From VRUE01 sp963819755 (GTDB lineage Bacteria; Actinomycetota; Thermoleophilia; Solirubrobacterales; 70-9), in the NCBI GenBank assembly GCA_963819755.1, contig CAWFXB010000002.1, positions 124,001 to 188,000 of the forward strand: a DNA stretch of 64,000 bases. Direction: 5' to 3'. The notes beneath the pieces were generated by a model that worked only from the letters and a program-made list of their open reading frames with translations, was not told the origin of the DNA and made no database searches. Every line of letters begins with the position of its first letter. Position 1 is the stretch's first letter. A program made the position numbers and the translations under genes. Below are positions 32,777 to 40,898 of the stretch, in pieces.

Positions 32777-33763
32777 ATGGGGACCCGCCTCAAAGACCGC
32801 CTCGACATCTCTCCGCAGCGCTATGCGCAGGTCACGCTGGTCGCCCTCGCCGCGCTTACCCTGATCGTCCTCACCGGCGCCGGAGTCCGCCTCACCGGCT
32901 CGGGGCTCGGCTGCCCGGACTGGCCCAAGTGCTACGGCGGCACGGTGCCGCCACTCAACACCCATGCGGTGATCGAGTACGGCAACCGCATCCTCACCGG
33001 CTTCGTCGGCATCGCCGTGATTGCCGCCAGCGCGCTCGCCTGGTTCCGCCAGCCGTTCCGCTGGCACCTCGCATTCTTCGGGGCGCTCTTGCCGGTAGGC
33101 GTGATCGGGCAGGCGATCCTCGGTGCTCTAGTTGTCAAGTACCACCTCGCCCCCGGCTTGGTGATGAGCCACTTCATCCTCTCGATGCTGCTGCTCGACG
33201 CCTCCTTTGCCCTTGCCTGGTGCTCGCGTTACGAGCCGTGGGAGCGGCGGCGCTCCAGCGACCGGCTCGGCGTCTGGGCGGTGCGAGCGCTGATCCCGCT
33301 CGGCCAGCTGACGATCGCCGCCGGCACCATCGCCACGGCCTCCGGCCCCCACGCCGGCGCCCACGCAGGCCAGCTCGTCCACCGCTTCACCTTCGAGGGC
33401 AACGGCACGCTGGAATGGGTTGTGGAGCGCCACGCGGCGATCGCAACCGTCTTCGGCCTGGCAGCGATCGCCGTCTGGCTACTCCTGCGTCGCCCTGGCG
33501 GCGACAGACGCGCCCTGCGGCCCCTGACCTTCGTCCTCGCCCTCCTCGCCATACAGGGCGCCGTAGGCGGTCTCCAGTGGTGGCTGAAGCTCCCAGGCGA
33601 GCTCGTCTGGGTCCATGTGGCCCTAGCCACCGTGACCTGGCTGGCGATGCTGTGGACGGTTGCCACGGCGGGGCGCCTCGAGTCACGTGACTCGACGGTG
33701 GAACCGACCCGGAAGGCCGGCTCCACCACCGAACGCCCCGATCCCGCCCTGACTCAGATCTGA
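32777..33763 (+). CDS. ctaA: Heme A synthase
   Basis: A 328-residue CtaA/COX15 membrane protein with eight helices that oxidises heme O to heme A. The first periplasmic loop carries the Cys pair GLGCPDWPKCYGG (~residues 44-53), followed by the heme-ligand region IEYGNRILTG, and the second half repeats the fold with VERHAAIATVFG and WVHVALATVTWL. The Glu-containing loop and His residues expected for heme binding are in place. ATG 32777 after CCGGGGAACG. Its last codons lie in a palindrome shared with the opposing gene. Confidence 0.9.
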   Translation: MGTRLKDRLDISPQRYAQVTLVALAALTLIVLTGAGVRLTGSGLGCPDWPKCYGGTVPPLNTHAVIEYGNRILTGFVGIAVIAASALAWFRQPFRWHLAFFGALLPVGVIGQAILGALVVKYHLAPGLVMSHFILSMLLLDASFALAWCSRYEPWERRRSSDRLGVWAVRALIPLGQLTIAAGTIATASGPHAGAHAGQLVHRFTFEGNGTLEWVVERHAAIATVFGLAAIAVWLLLRRPGGDRRALRPLTFVLALLAIQGAVGGLQWWLKLPGELVWVHVALATVTWLAMLWTVATAGRLESRDSTVEPTRKAGSTTERPDPALTQI

Positions 33764-33769
33764 GTCAGG
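33748..33769. repeat. 22-bp perfect palindrome joining two gene ends
   Basis: The palindrome is centred on AGATCT at 33758/33759, with 11-bp arms (CCTGACTCAGA). Read on either strand it encodes Leu-Thr-Gln-Ile-stop, so ctaA (plus) and the coiled-coil pseudogene (minus) end in the same four residues and their stop regions overlap by 10 nt. It may serve as a bidirectional hairpin terminator. Confidence 0.6.
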
Positions 33770-34100
33770 ATCAGGCCGCAAAATGCCGCAACCAGGCTGA
33801 TCAGCGCCGTGGTCAGCGCCAATGCATACTGGGCCACCGTCCGGTGCAAGGCCTGTATCTCGCCCTGCATCCCGGCAATCCCGTCCTCGATCCGGCCGAG
33901 GCGGCCGTCAACCTGATCGAGCCGCTTGTCGACCTGATCGAGCCGCTTGTCGACCTGTTCGAAACGCTGGTTGACCTGTTCGAAACGCTGGTCAACCAGC
34001 TTGAACCGCTCGTCACAAGGAGGAACCCTCCGTCGACTTTGCGCTCGAGGCTGTCGATCCGATCGTCACTCCAGCTTTGCCTCACTGTCATTGTCTCCAT
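33754..34100 (-). pseudogene. Frameshifted coiled-coil membrane protein, paralogue of the 21.5-kb gene
   Basis: From ATG 34100 the frame gives METMTVRQSWSDDRIDSLER then KVDGGF, parallel to the MEAMRQSWTDDRLDDL start of the gene at 21494. At about 34005-34030 the coding sense moves to another frame, which continues DERFKLVDQRFEQVNQRFEQ, further 7-residue repeats (KRLDQVD twice, 21-nt DNA repeats) and a C-terminal membrane helix (ALALTTALISLVAAFCGLIL), ending TQI-stop at 33754. Read through without correction, the product would be unrelated Ser/Thr-rich sequence. The gene is either broken or the assembly has a one-base error. Confidence 0.7.
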
Positions 34101-34169
34101 GGTCGCATATCCTGAGACAACAAGTTGCGCGCGTGGTGCGCCAGATCGAAATCTTGTGAAGCGCCTTTG

Positions 34170-34823
34170 TCAATTCTCTGCAACAGGTGCAGCGGCGAGG
34201 TCGACGACCACGTGGGTGATCGGCAGGTCGATCTCGTTGCGAGCGCGCTCTACCACCCCGCCCTCCAGCCAACGTGAGCGGTGCGGCGGATGAGTCGAGA
34301 TCACTATCTCGTCGGCAGGGAACACCCGCAGCGCGTCCTCGATCGCCACGTTCGGGTCGGAGTCGCCGATCTCGCCCTTCGCCTTCAAGCCCAACGCGTC
34401 GATCGCGATCAGCGAGAGCTCCATCCGCTGGCGCGCCAGCTCGATTCCTTCGTCGATGTCGGATGCCCAGTGGGAGGCGCGGCTCCCGGCCAGCGCCGGC
34501 GTGACGACGAGGATCTCGCAGATCCGGTTGCGGCAGCGCCCCCGAATCTCCTCCAGCAGGGCCTCGCCCTCAACCGTCTCGTTGGCGACGACGAGCAGGC
34601 GGTGCTTGCCGTCCCCACCGCGGGTCAGCTCGACGCTGCGCGAAAGCGAGCCACGCGAGTTGCGATAGGCAAGCCCCGCCCCGAACCCGATCAGCGCCGC
34701 CGCCCAGACGACTCCGATCACCGGGTGCGTGAGCAGCGTCAGCACGATCACCGACGCCGCCGCGATTCCGATCACAACCACCCACCGAAACGCGTCAGCC
34801 TCAGACCTGAGGGGATTGTGCAT
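34170..34823 (-). CDS. Membrane-anchored universal-stress-like protein
   Basis: A 217-residue protein with two N-terminal membrane helices (FRWVVVIGIAAASVIVLTLL and IGVVWAAALIGFGAGLAY) and a cytoplasmic domain of the USP-like alpha/beta type (HRLLVVANETVEGEALLEEI ... EILVVTPAL ... ALRVFPADEIVISTHPPHRSRWLEGGV). The 'V-V-A-N-E-T-V' and 'D-E-I-V-I-S-T' segments also occur in the gene between ctaD and ctaE, so the two are related. Located 20 nt downstream of ctaE on the same strand. Confidence 0.65.
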   Translation of the reverse strand: MHNPLRSEADAFRWVVVIGIAAASVIVLTLLTHPVIGVVWAAALIGFGAGLAYRNSRGSLSRSVELTRGGDGKHRLLVVANETVEGEALLEEIRGRCRNRICEILVVTPALAGSRASHWASDIDEGIELARQRMELSLIAIDALGLKAKGEIGDSDPNVAIEDALRVFPADEIVISTHPPHRSRWLEGGVVERARNEIDLPITHVVVDLAAAPVAEN

Positions 34824-34843
34824 ACCCCAGTTTTACCGCGTTG

Positions 34844-35470
34844 CTAAAGGATGTAAACCGCGGTATAGACAATCAGCCACATGACGTCCACGAAGTGCCA
34901 GTAGATGCCTGGCACCTCGACGCCCAGGTGGTCCTCCGCATCGGGGCCAAAATGGCCGCGAAAGGCACGGATCGTGGCGAAGCTGAGCAGCATCAGGCCG
35001 ACGAAGACGTGGGCGCCGTGCAGCCCAGTGAGGCCGTAGAAGATCGAGCCGAAGGCGAGATCGCGGGCGCTGAAGCCGATGTGGACGTACTCGTTGATCT
35101 GGATGAAGAGGAAGGTCGCACCCAGCAGCCAGGTCAGGACCAGCCCGAGTTTGAGCCCTTTTTTGTTGCCGCGCCGGATCGACTCGAGCGCGTAGTGGAT
35201 CGTGAAGCTCGAAGAGACCAGGATCGCCGTGTTCACCCCGGCGACCGCCACCGGCAGTTCGTAAGGGTGCGGTGGCCAGGCCGGCGGGTGGACGACGACG
35301 CGGAGGAAGAAGTAGGAGGCGAAGAAGGCGCCGAACAGCATCACCTCGGAGACGATGAAGAGCAGGATGCCCAGCGTCTGGCGGTCGATCCGCGAGCTCT
35401 GGTTGGCCTCCGGCGGCCCGTGGTGCTCCTCCTCGTGGGAATGATCGAGTGCGACGGTCGCGCTCTCCAT
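34844..35470 (-). CDS. ctaE: Cytochrome c oxidase subunit III
   Basis: A 208-residue five-helix CtaE. His-rich soluble N-terminus, then GILLFIVSEVMLFGAFFASYFFLR, helices including the Glu-containing NEYVHIGFSARDLAFGSIFYGLTGLHGAHVFVGL and the final WHFVDVMWLIVYTAVYIL, which is the subunit III signature. No catalytic metals are bound by this subunit; it stabilises the proton-uptake path of subunit I. ATG overlaps the stop of the USP-like gene upstream (ATGA). Confidence 0.94.
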   Translation of the reverse strand: MESATVALDHSHEEEHHGPPEANQSSRIDRQTLGILLFIVSEVMLFGAFFASYFFLRVVVHPPAWPPHPYELPVAVAGVNTAILVSSSFTIHYALESIRRGNKKGLKLGLVLTWLLGATFLFIQINEYVHIGFSARDLAFGSIFYGLTGLHGAHVFVGLMLLSFATIRAFRGHFGPDAEDHLGVEVPGIYWHFVDVMWLIVYTAVYIL

Positions 35471-36354
35471 CAGCTCGTCTCCTCCCCTTCGGCCACAGCG
35501 GCGGCGACCGCGGCCGCGGGACGGCCGACCTCGAGGTGCTCGACCGACTTGTCGGTGATCTCGCGGGTGCGGCCGAGCAGGTCCTCGTCGAGCCAGCGCG
35601 AGGACTCGCCGGCGAAGGTCGAGATCAGCACCTCGTCGACCTGGTAGTGCTCGATCGCGTTCTGCACGGCGTGGAAGGGATCGGGGCTCATCGGCTGGCC
35701 GGTGGCATCGACGTCGGCCCGGTACAGCTCGGCCAAGGTCGAGGCGAGATCGCGGACGATTTCCTCCTCGGAGACGCCTTCGGCGCGCGGGCAGATGATC
35801 GTGTAGCGGTGCGGGTGCCCCGCGGCACGTTCCTTCAGCCTGGCGACCAGGTCAGGTGCGGCGACGGTCTGGGTGGCGACGACGAGCGTGTGGTTTTTCT
35901 CCCAGCTGATCGAGTCGTCCTGGACCCGGACCGGGATGTGGGTTACCGCCACTTCGGGTTCGAAGCGGTCCTTGGCCCACTCGACGAGGTCCTTGCGGGT
36001 AATACCGAAGCGCGTCTCAGAACGGCAGGAGAGGAGGAGCTCGCCGGGTTCGTGGGCGCGCACCGCGTCATCCATGGCGAGCGCCGGATCGCGGTCCATC
36101 ACCTCGCCGACCGACTCGATCCCGTACGCGGAGAGGATCGACATCGTCACCTCGACCCTGGCCCGCGCAGCCTCGCGCAACTCGCCACTGTCGATCAACT
36201 GCCCGACGGCGGGCTGGTTCTGCGGCGCCGCGACAGCGACGAACGGCACCTTGCCGGCGCGCTCGCTGACCGCTTTCAGCAGCTTGCGGCCACCGGCGAC
36301 CTCATTGAGGAAGACCAGCAGCGGCTGTGCTTCCTGGGTGGAATCCCCGCTCAC
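35470..36354 (-). CDS. Tandem universal-stress-like protein within the oxidase operon
   Basis: A 294-residue soluble protein with two alpha/beta segments. The first (~10-150) begins QPLLVFLNEVAGGRKLL; the second (~170-280) has HTLVVATQTVAAPDLVARLK, RYTIICPRAEG and EVLISTFAGESSRWLDEDLLG, like the USP-type nucleotide-binding domains fused to amino-acid permeases. The GTG start overlaps the ctaD stop and its stop overlaps the ctaE start, both by 4 nt, so it is made in step with oxidase subunits. Role unknown; a regulatory or assembly function is inferred from position. Confidence 0.7.
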   Translation of the reverse strand: MSGDSTQEAQPLLVFLNEVAGGRKLLKAVSERAGKVPFVAVAAPQNQPAVGQLIDSGELREAARARVEVTMSILSAYGIESVGEVMDRDPALAMDDAVRAHEPGELLLSCRSETRFGITRKDLVEWAKDRFEPEVAVTHIPVRVQDDSISWEKNHTLVVATQTVAAPDLVARLKERAAGHPHRYTIICPRAEGVSEEEIVRDLASTLAELYRADVDATGQPMSPDPFHAVQNAIEHYQVDEVLISTFAGESSRWLDEDLLGRTREITDKSVEHLEVGRPAAAVAAAVAEGEETS

Positions 36355-38255
36355 GTCTGGCCCACCACAGCCGGCTCGGGTTTGGCGACCTCTGCGCCTT
36401 CGCCGGCCATGATCGCGTGGCGGGCGCCGGGCACGCCGTACTCGTACGGCCCACCGACGACCCGGGGGATCTCGTCGAAGTTGAAGATCGGCGGCGGCGA
36501 GGAGACCTGCCACTCGATCGAGTTCGCCCGCCAAGGATTGGCGACGGCGCGCGGCCCGAAGCGCCAGCTGACGACCATGTTGTAGAGGAAGACGAGCTGA
36601 CAGGCGCCGAGGAAGAAGGCGCAGCAGCTGATCACCAGGTTCCAGTTGCCGAACTGGGTCGCGTAGTCGGCAACGCGGCGCGGCATCCCGTCCATCCCGA
36701 TCCAGTGCATCGGGATGAAGGTGCCCCAGGTGCCCACCAGCGTCCCCCAGAAGTGGACCCGGCCGAGTTTCTCGTCATACATCCGCCCGGTGATCTTCGG
36801 GAACCAGTGGTAGATGCCGGCGAAGATCGTGAAGACCGAGCCGCCGAAGAGGACGAAGTGGATGTGGGCGACGATGAAGTAGGTGTCGGAGACGTGGATG
36901 TCGATCGGCACCATGCCGAGCATGACCCCGCTGATGCCACCGATCGTGAAGGTGACGATGAAGGCGAGCGCGAACAGCATCGCGGTCGAGTAGGTGTGGA
37001 TCTTGCCGAAGTAGAGCGTTCCCAGCCAGGAGAAGATCTTGATCCCGGTCGGCACCGCGATCAGCAGCGTGGTGATCATCATCGGCACGCGCAGCCAGCT
37101 GAACATCCCGGCGACGAACATGTGGTGGGCCCAGACCGAGTAGCTGAGCACGACGATCCCGATCAGGGCCAGGGCCATCAGCCGGTAGCCGAAGATCGGC
37201 TTGCGGGCATGGGTCGAGATGACCTCGGAGATGATCCCGAACCCGGGCAACATCATGATGTAGACGGCCGGGTGCGAGTAGAACCAGAAGATGTGCTGGT
37301 AGCTGATCACGTCGCCGCCGCCGGCGAACTGGAAGAACTGGGTGCCGAGGACGCGGTCGAAGAGGACCATGAACTGGGCACCGGCGATGAACGGGGTCGC
37401 GGCGACGACCAGCAGCGAGGTCGAGAGGTTGGCCCAGACCAGCAGCGGCATCCGCCAGAAGGTCATCCCGGGCGCACGCATGGTGATGATCGTGACCAGG
37501 AAGTTGAGCGCGGTCGCGATCGAGGACGCGCCGGCGAACTGGACGCCGAGGTTGAAGAACGACTGGCCCAGCGGGGCGCCGGTGGAGAGCGGCGCGTAGC
37601 CGGTCCAACCGGCGTCGAAGGCCCCGCCCGGGGCGAGGAAGCTGCCGATGAAGAGCAGGCCGGCGAGCGGCAGCATCCAGAAGCTGAGCGCGTTGAGGCG
37701 CGGGAAGGCCATGTCTGGTGCGCCGATCATCAGCGGCAGCACGTAGTTGGCGATGCCGGCGAAGACCGGGATCACGAAGACGAAGATCATCAGCACCGCG
37801 TGGGTGGAGAAGAGGCTGTTGTAGGTGGAGGCGTCGACGATCTGGGTGCCCGGCTGGGCCAGCTCGGCCCGGATCAGCATCGCCATCAGGCCACCGACGA
37901 AGAAAAAGAAGAAGGTGGTGCAGATGTACTGGATGCCGATCACCTTGTGATCGGTGTTGAAGCGGAAGTAGTCCTTCCAGCTCTTCGCGCCGTGCTGGGA
38001 GTGGTCCTCGGGGATCGTCGGCATGCCGGCGGCCCAGCGCAGCCAGTAGTCGAAGCAGCCGAAGCCGGCGAGGAAGCCGAGCGGGCCGGTGATCAACGGC
38101 ACGACGACGTGCGGGTAGCCGGTCTGCTTGGTCTGCCAGATGGGCAGGCCGGAGATGTCGCGGAGGACGACGACCAGGCCGACGCCGAAAGCGGCAGCCA
38201 GAACTGCGCCCAGCAGGCCTCGAATCCATCCCGGTTGCTTGATCGCGGCGACCAT
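36351..38255 (-). CDS. ctaD: Cytochrome c oxidase subunit I (aa3 type)
   Basis: A 634-residue CtaD with every expected ligand: helix II heme a His in FSTHAVLMIF, CuB His and cross-linked Tyr in YSHPAVYIMMLPGFG, the CuB pair in VWAHHMF, the K-channel Lys in VPTGIKIF and both helix X His in VAHIHFVLFGG. The first ~100 residues are an extension with two more hydrophobic helices (GLLGAVLAAAFGVGLVVVL; VVPLITGPLGFLAGFGC) before the usual start near DHKVIGIQY. It reduces O2 to water and pumps protons. Order ctaC-ctaD-USP-ctaE. Confidence 0.96.
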   Translation of the reverse strand: MVAAIKQPGWIRGLLGAVLAAAFGVGLVVVLRDISGLPIWQTKQTGYPHVVVPLITGPLGFLAGFGCFDYWLRWAAGMPTIPEDHSQHGAKSWKDYFRFNTDHKVIGIQYICTTFFFFFVGGLMAMLIRAELAQPGTQIVDASTYNSLFSTHAVLMIFVFVIPVFAGIANYVLPLMIGAPDMAFPRLNALSFWMLPLAGLLFIGSFLAPGGAFDAGWTGYAPLSTGAPLGQSFFNLGVQFAGASSIATALNFLVTIITMRAPGMTFWRMPLLVWANLSTSLLVVAATPFIAGAQFMVLFDRVLGTQFFQFAGGGDVISYQHIFWFYSHPAVYIMMLPGFGIISEVISTHARKPIFGYRLMALALIGIVVLSYSVWAHHMFVAGMFSWLRVPMMITTLLIAVPTGIKIFSWLGTLYFGKIHTYSTAMLFALAFIVTFTIGGISGVMLGMVPIDIHVSDTYFIVAHIHFVLFGGSVFTIFAGIYHWFPKITGRMYDEKLGRVHFWGTLVGTWGTFIPMHWIGMDGMPRRVADYATQFGNWNLVISCCAFFLGACQLVFLYNMVVSWRFGPRAVANPWRANSIEWQVSSPPPIFNFDEIPRVVGGPYEYGVPGARHAIMAGEGAEVAKPEPAVVGQT

Positions 38256-38274
38256 CAGTAGATCTGCGCCTCCA

Positions 38275-39069
38275 TTATGCCCCGCCCGCCCCGAGCGGTT
38301 CGACCGGGTTGGTTTCGGTGTCCTGGCGGATCGATTCCATGTACGGGGGCGGCACGGTTTCCTTCAACCCGCCGACCCATTTGCGGAAGGCGGCCGGCGA
38401 CTCGACCACGACTTTTGCCCGCATCGAAGCGTGGCCGAAGCCGCAGAGCTCGGTGCAGATCAGTTGGTAGGTGCCGACCTTGTCGGGGGTGACGACGGCG
38501 GTCGTGGTGATCCCCGGCACGTTGTCTTTCTTGATCCGCCACTCCGGCACCCAGAAGGAGTGGATCACGTCCTGGGAGTGCATCTTGAACTGGACCTGCC
38601 GGTTGACCGGGACGTGGAATTCGCCCTGCACGTAGGCATTGCCTTTGCCGGGATAGCCGAAGCTCCAGGCGTACTGCTGGGAGAAGACGTCGACGGTGAG
38701 CGCGTTCTTGGCCGGTTCTTCGATGGCGTTGAGCACCGACCAGCTATAGCCGGCACCGAAGAGAACGATGATCGTCGGGATCAGCGTCCAGGCGATCTCG
38801 AGTCGGGTGTTGCCGTGGATCGGCTCACCGTCGGATTCGTCGCCCGGCTTGGCTTTGAATTTCCACAGCGCGTAGAAGAGCATCACCATCACCAGCGAGA
38901 AGACGAAAGCCGAGAGGACGATCATCACGTTGAGCAGATCGTCGATCTTGGGAGCCGCGGTCGAGGCCTCCTGGCCATCCCAGTTGATCGAGAGCATCAC
39001 CGCAGAGATCGCCGCCGTCAGGGCGACGGTCGCGGCGAGCATCTTCGCTATCGGCAGGCGGCCGTACAT
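38275..39069 (-). CDS. ctaC: Cytochrome c oxidase subunit II
   Basis: A 264-residue CtaC: leader/first helix (MLAATVALTAAISAVML), two membrane helices up to ~residue 110, then a cupredoxin domain with an intact CuA site (DVIHSFWVP and LICTELCGFGHASM). The aromatic electron-entry patch QQYAWSFGYP is present. It accepts electrons from cytochrome c and passes them to CtaD. ATG 39069; the following ctaD begins 19 nt after the stop, with GGAGG in the spacer. Confidence 0.95.
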   Translation of the reverse strand: MYGRLPIAKMLAATVALTAAISAVMLSINWDGQEASTAAPKIDDLLNVMIVLSAFVFSLVMVMLFYALWKFKAKPGDESDGEPIHGNTRLEIAWTLIPTIIVLFGAGYSWSVLNAIEEPAKNALTVDVFSQQYAWSFGYPGKGNAYVQGEFHVPVNRQVQFKMHSQDVIHSFWVPEWRIKKDNVPGITTTAVVTPDKVGTYQLICTELCGFGHASMRAKVVVESPAAFRKWVGGLKETVPPPYMESIRQDTETNPVEPLGAGGA

Positions 39070-39142
39070 GAGGCGGCGGGCATTCTATTGAAGCGGCGGC
39101 GGAAGGATTTCTGGGCTCAAATGACGGATGGCACGATCTAGC

Positions 39143-39256
39143 GGGGCCATCCGGGTAGGGCCTCCACTTAACTTTTTCGGTGTGTTGGGGTTGGGCTGAC
39201 GCCCGGAGGCGTCGGCGAAAAAGTACAAGACGTTCCGGCCCTACCCGGATGGCCCC
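39143..39256. repeat. 114-bp nested inverted repeat
   Basis: Perfect 20-bp outer arms, GGGGCCATCCGGGTAGGGCC at 39143-39162 and its exact reverse complement at 39237-39256. Inside are a second pair ACTTTTTCG (39171-39179)/CGAAAAAGT (39216-39224) and an apical hairpin GACGCC/GGCGTC (~39199-39212). The right arm ends on the first base of the glycosyltransferase stop codon. Options are a strong terminator/attenuator between the glycosyltransferase and the ctaC operon, or a MITE-like element; no clear target-site duplication was found and no second copy is in the window. Confidence 0.8.
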
Positions 39257-40602
39257 TACTCGGGCGCGGACAGCTCATCGAGTTGGCCTGCGGAAGCTGC
39301 CAGCACTCCGCGCGCTACGCCCTCCCAGCTCCAGAGCTGCCGCGCCGTGTCTACCAGCGCCTCACGAGCTTCAACGCGCTTGTCCTCCGGGAGCTCGAAC
39401 CACCTGTTCAGCCGGTCTGCGATCGCTTCGACAGCTCCCTCTTCGACTGGGAAGGAAACTAGCTCCGCGGCCTTGGACGACAGCGTCGCAGCAAGCTCCC
39501 TGGACACCTCCCGCATCCCTGAGTGGCCAGCGGATACCGGCAGAACCCCACAGGCCGCCGCCTCCGCGGCGACCATTCCGAATGCCTCGGGAAACGTGCT
39601 GGGCATCACCAGCGCCTCGGCATCGGGCAGCAGCTCGGCTACTTCATCGTGCTCCAAGCGGCCGATGAACTCGATCGAATCGGCGATCCCTTTGGCCGCG
39701 TCGAGATAGCCGTCCGGTGGATCGGCGAGGAACGCGCTCAAGATCGGCAGCGGCTCCGCGGAACCGCCCTCCAGCCCTCGGCCCAGCTTTGCGACCTCAC
39801 GGGCGTCGTCCAGATCGCTGCCATCGAGCGCGGCCAGCAAACGCCGCAACCCTTGCTCGTACTCCCCGTAACCCGCGATCTGCAGCTTCGCGTCTGGATG
39901 CTGCGCCACAACTAGAGGCCACGAGGCGATGAGCAGATCGACCCCCTTGGAAACGATCAGCTTCCCGACAAAGACCACCCGCAGACCCTCCTCCGCGTGG
40001 ACCCGCGGCCGAAAGCTCTCCGTATCTACTCCCGGAGGCCCGAGGCGCGTCTTCTCTTTCAGGCCCGCAACATCTGGCAGCGCCGCCCAAAGCGACTCAG
40101 CGGTGTGGCGAGAGCCGACCAGAACCGTCGATGCCGCGTTCATGCCCTCTTCGGCGTAGGGCAAGAAGCGAGGATGGGGTTTGACCGTGTACTCGAGCGC
40201 CGAGCCGTGGATCTTGGCCGCAAAGGGTCCGATCTCGGAGCGGGCGAGGATCGTGGGGCCCATGACCAGATGGCCCGCCAATGCCGCGTCGAAGCCACCG
40301 ACCGAAGCCGCAACCTCGCGCACGGCGGCGACGTTGGCGTCGATGTAGCGGCTGAGCTCCTCGTCCGTCAGCTCCTCGAAGGTCTTGACCTCGAAGCCCT
40401 CGTAGGGGTCTTTGACATAGACCGGCAAAAGGCCGTGGATGTCGGGGTTGTGGATCTCGACGCCCTCGATCTCGACCTGGCGGTCCTGGCAGAGCAGGTG
40501 CACTTCGTGCCCTAAGGCAGCCAACGCGCGGGCGAGATTCGCGGTGTAGATGTTGCTGCCCGTGCCGCGCAGCATGTAGCCGTGGAAGAGGAGGACACGC
40601 AT
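39256..40602 (-). CDS. Glycosyltransferase family 4 protein
   Basis: A 448-residue GT-B glycosyltransferase. The N-terminal acceptor domain starts MRVLLFHGYMLRGTGSNIYT; the C-terminal donor domain has RVVFVGKLIVSKGVDLLIAS (the 'G-K/R-L-x-x-x-K-G' motif) and the GT4 E-x7-E site in MPSTFPEAFGMVAAEAAACG. It retains a GT4 core; the sugar and acceptor are unknown. ATG 40602 is chosen; the longer frame is Arg/Pro shadow. Divergent from the zinc-ribbon gene with 32 nt between starts. Confidence 0.88.
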   Translation of the reverse strand: MRVLLFHGYMLRGTGSNIYTANLARALAALGHEVHLLCQDRQVEIEGVEIHNPDIHGLLPVYVKDPYEGFEVKTFEELTDEELSRYIDANVAAVREVAASVGGFDAALAGHLVMGPTILARSEIGPFAAKIHGSALEYTVKPHPRFLPYAEEGMNAASTVLVGSRHTAESLWAALPDVAGLKEKTRLGPPGVDTESFRPRVHAEEGLRVVFVGKLIVSKGVDLLIASWPLVVAQHPDAKLQIAGYGEYEQGLRRLLAALDGSDLDDAREVAKLGRGLEGGSAEPLPILSAFLADPPDGYLDAAKGIADSIEFIGRLEHDEVAELLPDAEALVMPSTFPEAFGMVAAEAAACGVLPVSAGHSGMREVSRELAATLSSKAAELVSFPVEEGAVEAIADRLNRWFELPEDKRVEAREALVDTARQLWSWEGVARGVLAASAGQLDELSAPE

Positions 40603-40634
40603 CGCTGCCGCACAAGCTATTAGTCTTCTCCGCC

Positions 40635-40898
40635 GTGAACGCGAAGCAGCTCTATAGGATGCGGGCGCCGGCCTCGGGCCGCGAGGCCCTCGCTTATGCA
40701 GAGCCAGGCTCGGTCTACGTCGATCGCGAGACCGACGAGGAGATGGTGCCGGTGGCGATGGTGCTGCCGCTCGCCCCCTCCGCATCGGCCCTCCCCCGCA
40801 CCCCGGAGAACCTGCGCGCCTGTCGCCGCTGCGACCAGCTGATCGGACTGGACGTCAGCGACTGCCCGTACTGCGGCTTGCGACAAGAAGCCATCTAG
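40635..40898 (+). CDS. Small zinc-ribbon protein
   Basis: An 87-residue protein ending in a zinc ribbon: CRRCDQLIGLDVSDCPYCG (two C-x-x-C pairs, residues ~63-81). The N-terminal part (VYVDRETDEEMVPVAMVLPL) is of unknown fold. GTG start. Its stop overlaps the opposing small membrane gene by 4 nt. Confidence 0.65.
   Translation: MNAKQLYRMRAPASGREALAYAEPGSVYVDRETDEEMVPVAMVLPLAPSASALPRTPENLRACRRCDQLIGLDVSDCPYCGLRQEAI

Noticed and set aside
33900..34010. 21-bp direct repeats considered as iterons or an origin
   Set aside because: They code for heptad repeats (KRLDQVD) in the broken coiled-coil gene. No DnaA boxes are nearby.
36327..38261. 644-codon plus-strand frame opposite ctaD
   Set aside because: A charged, low-complexity antisense shadow of a gene with all oxidase motifs.
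39120..39270. Calling the nested inverted repeat a MITE
   Set aside because: Flanks (CTAGC on the left, TACTC on the right) show no convincing target-site duplication, and no second copy is in the window. It was kept as a repeat of unknown type.
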